Assembly: GCA_027596945.1 (NCBI GenBank)
Contig: JADGJH010000662.1
Coordinates: forward strand, 1 to 15,556
Origin: Physocladia obscura
Taxonomy: Eukaryota > Chytridiomycota > Chytridiomycetes > Chytridiales > Chytriomycetaceae
Reading direction: 5' to 3'
DNA: 15,556 nucleotides
Shown: positions 6,840 through 15,556 of the stretch, piece after piece
Layout of the letters: each line of letters opens with the position of its first letter
Position numbering within the stretch: the stretch's first letter is position 1
Notes under the pieces: generated by a model
Databases searched by the model: none
Told to the model about the DNA's origin: nothing
Seen by the model: the letters and a program-made list of their open reading frames with translations, nothing else
Program-made: the position numbers and the translations under genes

Positions 6840-9800
6840 ATGCCAGACGCCCGCAAAGGCAACAACAATCACAATCACAGCACCAACAATGCCCAAATAC
6901 AAAGCGACTGCAACGCTGACACTGACAAAAACAATAAAACCGTTGATCCGGCATGTGACAATGATTCCAGTCAGAGTCTGAGGTTGGAAAGCGAAGCTGC
7001 ACTTTTTGGAGACAAGATTGTCGAACTTGTCCTGCGTTATCGGATCAGACCGAATCAAAGCCACAGCACAAGCGAGCGTATCAATAATGCAAATCAACTT
7101 CAGAGCCGGAATCGCAAAGTTCTCTCGAAACTCCGGTCGGATGATGCTTTCTTTGGGCAAAGTATGCCACTTCACGTCGACATTCTGATTGGCTCAATTT
7201 TGGCGGAACGTTGGGTAGTGTCTTTGTCGCCGACTTTGCAGCAGAGCCAATCATCGACAACTGAACCTGCAGCTTCCGCACCGGCAACCTTAACAACTTC
7301 TGCGCGCCGGCCCTCCTCCGAACTTGTGCTGCTTGTCCAAGCGCTCTACTCGCATATTCGCTTGCTGCCACTGCATCCATTGATTAACCCCGACAGTATC
7401 CCAAATTGTACCCCAAGCAACCCAAACAGCGACAGAGCTAGCAACTCAAATCCAGCTCGAATCTCTGCGTGGTGAGCTGTTCGCCGCTGTTTCTGATTTT
7501 TCTGACACGTTCTTTTAACAGCGTTTCGACAGCAGATGGCCGGCGATTGTTTGAATCTGACAATTTCTCGCATGTACTGCAAAAACCTCACCTTTCTCAT
7601 CCGCCACTTGCATTTTCGCCTTCTGCAAAACTCAGAGCATACAGCTTCAAACCGGCTCGTTCACAACCTTTTATATCACTCCACCTGTCACTGGTATACG
7701 ATGCGGCTGTTAATCAATCGTATTTCAACAAGTTGCCTATCAAACAGCCAGATTTCTCCGACTCACTTACCGCTCCAATCGCCTTTTCACCCAACGGCAT
7801 AAATTTTTCTCCATCTTCTTCGCCAACGTCTCCATCTTCGCGATGCCAAAGTCCAAGTCTATTGACGCGCCAAGTCTTGGATGCATCACCGACTTCGAAA
7901 CTTGATGAGAATGGAGTTTTTGCCTCGAATACACACCAAATATCCACCAAACTGTCTAATTCTCTATCCGACAACGAAGACGAATCTTCGGAAACGTCAA
8001 ATTCAGCAATAAGCATTCCACAAATCAATAGACATCACAGTGATAATTTGCATCGTGAATCATCTGGATCACTATCTACGCAGTTCGCTTCGCTCATAAT
8101 TAACACTACGAAACAACCTGAAATATCAACGCCATTGCGTCCACACAGATATAGCAGTCCATTTTTGCACTCTTATAGCTCAACTCCGCCTGCCCAACAT
8201 CACTTTTCGACAACACCGACTCTTTCTGGAACCCCGGTATCGTTTCTGACGCCACTCGAAATGCTATCAGGATCACTCGTTGGGTCGTATGAAGAGTCCA
8301 TCCTTAACGGCCGCATGTCGTCATTACCAAGCAAGCCAATACCATTTACAGCCGACATAAGTGTTATTGCGCTTGGGAAAATAAAAAATCCAGCGTTGCG
8401 GGCACCAAAGCCTTTAAAAATGGCGTTCGATGCGTGTTTCTACGAACTAGGAGGACGAAGTGGCCAATTATGGATGGAGCGGGAGTTTGAAGGAGTCAGT
8501 CCATATGTTGGAAATATTGATGTGGAAGGACTGACAGGGCTTATATGGGAAGATAAAGAAGATACAGAGGAGTCAATTAATGAAGACAGCCGTGGGGAGG
8601 AATATTATGGCCAAGAAGATAGTTTAAATCAAGAAGCAGAGTTTCGAAAAAATTGGATTGGAGGTTACAGAATACCTGCAAAGGGGCAATTGCAGATTGT
8701 AAGATCATTTTTTTATAAATAATTTCTAATTTTTTGAACTTCTGTTTTTGTTAGATTATAAAAAACAGCGCTCAAACTGCAATCAAAATCTTTATTTTGC
8801 CATATGATTTCCGAGATATGCCACCGTGTACAAAGACCTTTTTGAGGCAAAAAGTTTATGTCACAAAACGTACACCGGCGATTGCCACCACAAACACCGA
8901 GGCCACCATCGACCACGATGCTCTTTCAGCTCCAAAATTACCCTCTGTGACCACTCCTTCCAAGCAATCTTCACCGCCGCCACCACGAGACCGCTTGCAC
9001 GATGCCATCCACTTACACTTTCAATGCACAGCACGCAAACGTATATACCTCACACGTACTGTTCGCGTCGTTTTTGGACATCGAGGAATTGAAGCGGACG
9101 AGAAAACACATAGCGTCACTGAAGATCCAGGGGTCCCGAAATACATGAATATCCCGGCGTCAGCCACGCCGGTTGTTGGATATGGCTGTAGTGCTGAAGC
9201 TGGCGCTGGCGAAATGAAGACTGTGCGATTGGCGTCGTCGTTGTTGGCTATGGCGACCACAACTACGGCAGTAACAACGACGAAAGGGGTAAACGGTACA
9301 CATGTGTCAACTGGAACTTCATTGAATATTTTTGGGACCGGTGAATTTCTGAGTGTAAGTCCGAGTCGGCGTAGTTTTGGGGGTGTATCGTTTAAAATTG
9401 GGTGCAATGATGATACTGTAAAATCGATGGCTGGTACTGTAGCAAATGTGGTGGTGCCGAGACGAAGTAGCCTTGGTGTGAGCATGATGAATTACGCGGG
9501 TGTTAGTTTGCAGGATGGTCGGGTTGATAATAGCAGCCCAATTAATGGCGGAAACACGGGGATTCATACAGGTGTTGGGCAGCGCCTGCCGTTGAGTAGA
9601 AGGAGCTCTGAAGGACTTCGATATAGTCTGGTCCGACATGACTCAAAGGATGATTCTTATGATGAAGAAGAGGAGAAAGAAAAGGAAAGTTCCGCAACTC
9701 CCCTTCAAGAAGAGCATAGTGTGCAATGCGGAGGATGGAAAACTATGAACCAGGAGAAAATGAATTATCAACGTCCGTCAGCCAAGACTGTTCCGCTGCA

Positions 9801-10179
9801 GCAGAATTATACTAAGGAAATTAGTAAACCACTACTTGCTCGCACGAATATGTGGATGCTTCCTCTTGCTGCAAAATCATCTCTGAGTATTGCCCTGAGT
9901 CAAAGTGGTTCGAATAGTTCTAGCTTAAATAATAGCACAGCGTCTAGTGGTATTGTAACCCCCGTATATGATAGCGCAAGATCCAGATGCGCTTCTAGTA
10001 ATAATGGGGAATCAGTTGCTGGCAGTGGATTAAAGAAGGAGGTGATTGGATTTGAAGATACAAGTTTTAGCGGAGAGAATAGGCAGATTATTTCAACATC
10101 TAACGTCTGTTCAAGTGAAGAGCCTAGTGTGTCGTCTGGTTCTGGAGGGGATGGATTATGGAGTCAAGGATTTCGGTAA
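6840..10179 (+). CDS. Atos (FAM214/DUF4210) family transcriptional regulator, three exons
   Basis: Exons 6840-7471, 7522-8698 and 8755-10179 give 1077 residues. The Atos conserved region begins near residue 463 (GSYEESILNGRMSS), continues through SKPIPFTADISVIALGKIK and SPYVGNID, and runs across intron 2 as GYRIPAKGQLQI / IIKNSAQTAIKIFILPYDFR, then DMPPCTKTFLRQKVY. The 'Chromosome_seg' block follows near residues 683-715 (AIHLHFQCTARKRIYLTRTV). Animal Atos proteins act as nuclear transcription regulators; in Drosophila Atos raises mitochondrial energy metabolism in invading macrophages. The N-terminal exon carries PLHVDI...ERWVVSL and LVLLVQALYSHIRLLPLHPL, reminiscent of the Atg13 HORMA domain. 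About 360 Ser/Thr/Gly-rich residues extend beyond the last conserved block. The ATG at 6840 (aaaATGcc) is the first in frame; the Asn/His/Thr-rich start is low complexity. Confidence 0.88.
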
Positions 10180-10505
10180 TATTGGCCTTGTATGATATCT
10201 TTTTTTTTTTCTGTTCATTTCATTTTCGAAATTCCTTTGCTTCCTTGCTAAATGCATTTCAAGTTCAAATATATATCTTTTTTTCTTTTTTCTTTTTTTT
10301 TTTCCCTTCATTTGACCCAATGTCGTGCTCGCACCTTTTCCCTCACAGTCAAGCGCCCAAATGATTTTAATTTCTTTGTATCATTTTTTACTGATAAACT
10401 TTGCTGGTTTGATTTTCGGTTTTCTAGCACGAAACTTTTTCTGGAGCATTTAGACCATGAACTCAATTGTGTTTGGATTGTTTTCATTGCATTGCTGTTC
10501 AAAAA
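10180..10505. other. Intergenic region between Atos and HET genes
   Basis: The first half is T-rich, with runs at 10200-10210 and 10279-10304 that likely belong to the Atos 3' region. The second half leads to the HET start. I see no conserved RNA or coding signal here; open frames in it are T-rich and hydrophobic by composition only. Confidence 0.5.
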
Positions 10506-12835
10506 ATGAAACTCACTTTCTTTTCCACAAGTGCAACTCCAGTTTTTACCCAAAATATTACCATGAACATGTTTTCATGCTTTATCCACCGTGGCAGCGG
10601 AACCTCGACTACCGACGCCCGCAGTCCTGGGACTGTTACTATAGAAGCTCCGATCATTGCTCATATCTGGCCCACGTGTTCGTTTGATGCTGGAGTGTTG
10701 GATACCTTATCGATCTTCCACGAATTAGAACAGCCTTGTCACTTGTATAACAATAATGAAGGCACCAGCAACAGATCGCCATTCACTTGTGCAAGTTGCT
10801 CTCATCCAAAAATTGTTGAGGTCAACAAAGTGCTTACAGTGAAAGGCACTTCAGGAACTGGGATTCTTCCACTGAGATTGTTTGATGTTGAGCACTTCCG
10901 TGTTGTGGAAACAGAGCATTTATGTGGAGAATGCAATAAGAGGGCTGTGAATTACGTCTGTCTTTCACATGCAAGTGTTCTTTATTCGATCGAGTTGATT
11001 GGCTTCAGTATACTTAAAAAAACTCAAACGAACAGGTTTGGGGTGAAACTGAGTCCCTCAATCCCATTATTCCCGGCGCTGCGTGGAATATGCCCATCAA
11101 ATCAGGTCTTTCAAAACTCGCCAAATTCATTTACTCAGCGGTTCACTTATTTGGAGCGAGATTCTTGTGGCTTGATGTTCTATGCATTCCACAAAATGAA
11201 TTTCCCAACAACGAGGTGTCCAGCATGAGGTTTTACTACAGCAATGTGAGATTGCAATTTTGAAATATGTTGAAATTTTAATACAAAAAAAGGCGTCAGC
11301 GTGCTTGGTTTTTTTGGAAAATATTCGAGAAGGCGTGATTGACTGGCTTGTCAATTCGAAGGCTGTTGAAAAAGTTGAACTCGCTGATCGTCATCTTTCC
11401 ACTATGATGTTTAAGTTTGATGAACTTATTTTAACCCCTTCAGAAACAAAGGAAATCGTGGAAAACATGTCTGTTTTGCTTGAAAATCCTTGGTGAGTGG
11501 TTTTTTTTTTTGAGTCAAAAAATTAAAACTGCAAAGATAAAGGTTTCACAGACTCTGGACATTCCAAGAGTTTTGCCTTCCCACAAACCTTTGTTTTATA
11601 AACAGTGTTGATTGCAGCAGCATTTCAGTTGATCGCTTGCTTTCGTATTCACGTTTGCTGAACCCGCGACGATTGGCATTGAAAGATTCTGACGGAAAAG
11701 TCGCAAGGTGTGTCAAAAAGCTGACTGAATTGCGAGCTCTGCAGGATATTAAGGGCTCAACGGGAAAAATGGCTGTTGCAGAATTGATTGCAATGACTGT
11801 CGAACGTCGTGCTTCGTTTTTGCCTGATCGTATTTATGGAATGTTGGGCATGCTGTCGTGAGTATATTCTTTCTTCCTTTAGAAATATGTATCATATAAT
11901 TCCATCTTTCATGTTTCAGATACGGCGCGGAAATAAAAAGTGAAAGTTTTGATTTCAAGACCGCCACAACAGATGAACTAAGCAAATATTACCGCCGTGC
12001 AATTTATAAGCTTGTCAAAGCGTCCGTCAATAATAGTGACTCGTCACTTCTCTGGTTTAATGGCCGCTCAATCTTAGGCTTTCTGCCCGACCTTGATCCT
12101 GGAACCACAAAGCAACGCGCCTTTGTCGTTGATTTCGCCCAATTGCCGCTTCTTCAATCACCATTCCCACATAGTCTTTCTGTTACCGACGATGGTCTTA
12201 CATCCATAAGATCCTTTGAAGCTTACTCCTTGCGTTCATACAAGTATGCCGCGGCTGGCATCTCCAAATCAAATATCTCTTTGCTTGTCGCGATTCACCA
12301 TTGTATCAAAGAATTGGGTCTTCCTTCAGCGGAAACTCTGTTTGCTTGTGGAGTCCCTTTAAGTGCAGAGCAAACTGAAATAAGTCTGCTTGGATTAGAT
12401 AGGTTGGCAGCTTTTGTTTCGCAATCCAGGGAACAGCTGTCAGAGAAAGAGCTGGAAACTGCATACCGAAATTCAGGATTTTTTCCATTGCTTGACATGT
12501 GCAGAATCAAATTAGACAAGATGATTGGCCTTGATACTGTTATTGTTGGACGCGCTACGGTGCTTGACGAAAACATTATTCCTCAAGATGTCGCTATAAT
12601 ATTTCGCGTGAATTGCGGAGATGATTTGACTGGGTTGGGTTTCTGGGATATTTCACAAATGGACTTTATGGGGCGTCATTTAGTTATGGTGACTAGGCCA
12701 GTTGTTGGACATGAGGTGGGCGAAGAACGGTTAGAGCGTGTGGGAGTTGTTTCCCCACGCGAATTCCATTATAAATGGAATCAAAAGTCATCTAAGGCTA
12801 TTCGTATTGGTTGGGGCAGTTTGAAAGATGTGTAA
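10506..12835 (+). CDS. HET (heterokaryon incompatibility) domain protein, five exons
   Basis: Exons 10506-10970, 11036-11245, 11293-11492, 11543-11857 and 11920-12835 give 701 residues. The HET domain is rebuilt across introns: LPLRLFDVEHFRVVE, then CLSH/VWGETESLNP, RFLWLDVLCIPQNEF, MRFYYSN/ASACLVFLENI, NP/WFHRLWTFQEFCLP, and later DRIYGMLGMLSYG. An N-terminal CASC pair precedes it. About 300 residues follow without a domain I recognise. In ascomycetes HET proteins trigger cell death on non-self fusion; their role in zoosporic fungi is unknown. Intron 1 is GC-AG (GCAAGT donor), and introns 2 and 3 need AAG acceptors, since the CAG a few bases downstream of each gives a frameshift or stop. ATGs at 10563 and 10569 are alternative starts. 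The stop lies 28 bases from the stop of the convergent nuclease. Confidence 0.87.
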
Positions 12836-12863
12836 TACATGAAGAATAATGTGGTTTATTTTT

Positions 12864-13983
12864 TTAAGTTTCAATATACAGTGAGGTCGAACAATCGTCA
12901 AAAATCTGTCAATTGGTAAGTTTTGATAACAATTTTTTGCGAAAAACTTACCATATTCAGCCAATTCGCAAGCCTTGTTGCGGTCTTGGCCATCTGTAAT
13001 TCAACAATCATTTTCCCACGAAGTGCATACCAACCACTCCCCAAATCTCCGCTTGAATCAATGTATCCATCCCAAACCCCAAAACATCCATATTTCACAG
13101 AATCTTCAGCCCAGCGAATAGCAGTATTGAAGTGATTGGTAGCAGGAGAAATATCATTCAAATCGTCATTCCGAATCCAATCTTCACGCAACAATGAAAA
13201 CAGGCCTTGACGTAAAGCTAGAATCATGTCTTGGGCAAATAACTCCTTTGTTTGATGACGTTCTGTGAGAATGTCTGAGAGAAAGAGAACATCCCAGACT
13301 AGGCATGAAAACATGCCAATTCAATGAACAATAAAATAAACAACGATAAACAAATACCAAAGTGCAGCTTCGTTAGGCTTCCTTTGAAAGTAACAAACAC
13401 GTCATTTCCGCCATGATCTAAAATACAGAAAAAAATTGCAAAGTCAATGATAATAACGAAAATAACACGGCTATCTAAACCTCTTCCACAAACATGAAGC
13501 GGCTGTGAGATATCACTTGAGAAGTGTAGCAGAAAATTTAGAGCCTTCGCCGTCTGGTTATTGACGTTATGGCAATTGTTGAGCAATTGTCTTGTAAAAT
13601 TGGATATTGCCCCAACAACGCAGCGACCATCAATACAATCACGGATATCGTTATATTCACACCATAATGGTGGATTATCGGCCGTATTGGCATAATCTGA
13701 TTTCCTTGGTCAGCTTAATAGAAACCTAACCAAAAGACACACGCAAAGTCGCACTCCATCCAAATTCCGGCGACTTTGTGACATTATCTGCCCAGTTTAT
13801 TGCAGAAGGCAGGGTTCTGTAATTCTCTGCATTCAACTGCAACAACTGATTAACTGCTGAGGAAGTTCTTGGCGAGAGAAAGCTCTCAGCAACCCTTCCA
13901 ATGATCCAATGCCCCTCTTGGCCCCAGGCTAAAATAGTCACAGTAGCTACAACGGTCAATATAGGGGGGAAAAGAAAATCCAT
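12864..13983 (-). CDS. Secreted S1/P1-type zinc nuclease, five exons
   Basis: Exons, in reading order: 13983-13743, 13696-13481, 13417-13358, 13298-12952 and 12905-12864, giving 301 residues. A signal peptide of about 19 residues ends just before Trp20, which supplies the N-terminal zinc ligand of the mature enzyme (WGQEGHW). All nine ligands are visible: W20, H25, D66, H81 (its codon is split by intron 1), H138, D142, H148, H171 and D175 (LHFVWD). RDC...CVVGAISNFT and GGNDVFVTF are further family blocks, and the C terminus ends RLANWLNMIF as in relatives. Such enzymes cleave single-stranded DNA and RNA and release 3'-phosphate, usually outside the cell. The common DIHQPLH is DISQPLH here, but the ligand His is kept. 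The gene appears intact. Confidence 0.93.
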
Positions 13984-14294
13984 TTAGTGGGAGCAGCAGT
14001 TGATTTGACGACACCAACGGCGCCGATTTGGCCATAGAGAGTAATCAGCGGGAGCGAGATTAATTTATACAGGAGGGGAACAGACGGAATCACGGATCAA
14101 GGATGTCACACTATCGACACTTCGCTTCCCTGTTTGTTCGTTCTGTTGTCGCTACGCAATACACTGCGCATTGATCTGCAGTTATATATCGTTTATTTTA
14201 GCTGGGTCATTTACTGCTGCTGCGTAGCTTTGCCATGTCGCTGCTGGTATTGATTGTACCCGAACTTGAAAGCAGCTGAAAAATTCGTTTGAAC
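13984..14294. promoter_or_regulatory. Upstream region of the S1/P1 nuclease
   Basis: About 310 bases of moderate GC lie upstream of the nuclease start. They contain tatatatcg at 14183 but no motif I can name. Short open frames exist, for example an ATG at 14235, without coding signals. It probably holds the nuclease promoter and the end of the gene island. Confidence 0.35.
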
Positions 14295-14400
14295 ATGGTT
14301 TTGGTTTCAGCAAGGTAATTTGAAAAAATTCCATTCAATCTGGAATATTTATTTCAGGGAGAAGAAGGCATTTTGGGATATCCCAAAGCAAAAGTACTAA
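14295..14400 (+). CDS. Possible 20-codon spliced micro-ORF
   Basis: An ATG (aacATGg) opens six codons and then a GTAATT donor at 14315. After a 43-base intron ending in TTTCAG, fourteen more codons close in TAA. The product ends REKKAFWDIPKQKY. Both splice sites and the phase are good and the length of the intron is like its neighbours. It is very short, unrecognised, and could be an upstream ORF, the remaining start of a gene cut by the repeat region to its right, or chance. Confidence 0.25.
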
Positions 14401-15352
14401 AATAATGTTTAAGTTTTAAATAATATTTTTCACACTTATTTTTTACACAATTTTACTACGTTTAAAAGGACAGATAATCTGAAATGGCCTTACTTACCTT
14501 ATTTACTATTATTATTGATTAAATTTATATATTTAATAATTAATTAATTGCTTTATTTTATTATTTTATATAATAGTCATTGATTGTTTTATGTCTCATA
14601 ATTATTACTGATTATTGCTAATAACTGCAATGCCACCAGTGCTGATGAATTGCCTACACTTGTCTATCACCTTTCACCATCATGCACATACATTTTTAAA
14701 TAATTAATTCTACAACAATCAGTGTCCAAATTGGCATGTGTCAATATTTCTTCTTTTAATACCTTCTTAAATATTTGCCTCACCTTGTTTGTTGTAATAC
14801 AATTGATATTTTTTGCTTTCTTATTTTGCCTGATTTTCTACAGAATTATTAAAGTAATCATATCATTTTCTCCTTCATTTCTTGTATATCAAGTTTTGCA
14901 TTGTTCAACATAATTCTTTTGTGCATTATCCTACATGAATATCAAATTCAGCTCAAAATCCTCCTTAGCTGCTTGTATCTTGGGCATTGGGTATTGCTCT
15001 AATATTTACTTGTATGTGTGCTGGTTTTAGTTGCCATCCAAGGCAACAAGTGGGCTGAGACCAAAACCGCTGAGACAACCCAGAGCATAATTTGTGAGTA
15101 AATTTTCTTTTAAAAAATTAGTGTGGCACTAATAATGGAGGTCCATGCCTTTAGAGCACTTCCATACAGTTGTTTCTGCCAGATAGTGTCACTTGTTAAA
15201 AGATCAACATCTCCCAATGTTAGATTTATAAGAAAAAATATACAATATACACGCTGAATGCTCAAATTAAAAGTGCTGAATTGTATAGAGAAATTGTTTA
15301 TTAAACACTAAAACAGAAATTTTGCTTGAATGGGTTTCTGTCAAAGGATCTA
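14401..15352. other. AT-rich intergenic region with relics
   Basis: The composition changes abruptly to A+T-rich with runs of taat/attaatt. I support no gene. A GC-richer patch at 15031-15098 is preceded by ggttttag and reads in one frame AIQGNKWAETKTAETTQSII, faintly like a Myb/SANT third helix region; it also contains the small palindrome gttgcc-atccaa-ggcaac (15030-15047). An open frame at 14722-14913 is hydrophobic by T-richness only. Confidence 0.5.
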
Positions 15353-15435
15353 GTTTGTGTTAGATTTAGAAATAACTTATGTTATACAAGCTGAATATGT
15401 GTCAAATAATAGTTAGTACAGAATTGGAAATAGAA
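15353..15435 (+). repeat. Right copy of the window-end inverted repeat
   Basis: This is the inverted partner of 1-80. It shares the core tgttatacaagctgaat and the outer end agaattggaaatagaa, with small indels between. Similarity stops near 15353 on the inner side. On the outer side the sequence continues for 121 bases that cannot be compared, because the left copy starts at the window edge. Confidence 0.75.
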
Positions 15436-15556
15436 ATATTATTTATTATGTTATAAATTAGATCACTAATCTAATTTTTCTCAAAGAATTTTCTAAAATT
15501 TTTTCAAGCCTTCAATTACATTCAAGAACTCAAAAACAATTCAAGCAATTTCCAAC
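15436..15556. other. AT-rich end of window
   Basis: This is AT-rich sequence outside the right inverted-repeat copy. A small palindromic stretch lies at ttagatcactaatctaa (15458-15474). Nothing else is visible. Confidence 0.4.

Noticed and set aside
6465..7175. Minus-strand 236-codon frame with hydrophobic stretches resembling a membrane protein
   Set aside because: Most of it is antisense to the Atos first exon; the hydrophobic run mirrors the Asn/His/Thr-rich codons there. Only the part below 6770 is real coding sequence (UPF0193 exon 1).
9021..9485. 154-codon minus-strand frame
   Set aside because: It is antisense to conserved Atos codons and shows no motif.
10158..10509. Phe-rich open frames between Atos and HET
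   Set aside because: Their composition is explained by poly-T tracts.
1..15556. tRNA, rRNA or CRISPR features
   Set aside because: I found no B-box-like GGTTCRA with a cloverleaf context, no rRNA core sequence, and no regularly spaced short direct repeats.

Overview
The window looks like nuclear DNA of a zoosporic (flagellate) fungus, most likely a chytrid. Genes have several introns of about 43-85 nt, the flanks are AT-rich and full of repeat relics, and the gene content fits: a UPF0193 (EVG1/C22orf23) protein, a family mostly restricted to flagellated eukaryotes, next to the fungal HET family, an Atos (FAM214/DUF4210) regulator and a secreted S1/P1 nuclease. I saw no bacterial signals and no tRNA or rRNA gene. 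The taxon is inferred from gene content and was not tested by a search.

Layout. Bases 1-3060 are AT-rich, with degenerate repeats and short coding relics but no convincing intact gene. At 3344-3688 (+) is a possible 69-residue single-span mitochondrial microprotein resembling SMIM4/UQCC5. At 3772-5225 is a mobile element with 120-bp terminal inverted repeats; inside are a short N-terminal peptide, the C-terminal half of a superfamily 1 helicase and an HNH-like C-terminal domain, so it looks internally deleted. Two 3'-terminal exons of an unrecognised gene follow (5262-5506, +). Then come UPF0193 (5594-6770, -, four exons), Atos (6840-10179, +, three exons), a HET-domain protein (10506-12835, +, five exons) and an S1/P1 nuclease (12864-13983, -, five exons). 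From about 14400 to the end the sequence is again AT-rich and repeat-like.

Arrangement. UPF0193 and Atos are divergent, with only 69 bp between start codons. HET and the nuclease are convergent, with 28 bp between stop codons. The gene models rest on conserved motifs being restored across splice sites and on phases that close exactly: UPF0193 340 aa, Atos 1077 aa, HET 701 aa, nuclease 301 aa.

Most worth a second look: the helicase/HNH element; an 80-bp sequence found in opposite orientation at both window ends, 15.4 kb apart, enclosing the gene island; an Atg13-HORMA-like stretch at the N terminus of Atos; and the HET gene, which needs a GC-AG intron and two AAG acceptors to give its conserved domain. 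The pairing of a non-self recognition family (HET) with a secreted nuclease is suggestive, but any functional link is inference.
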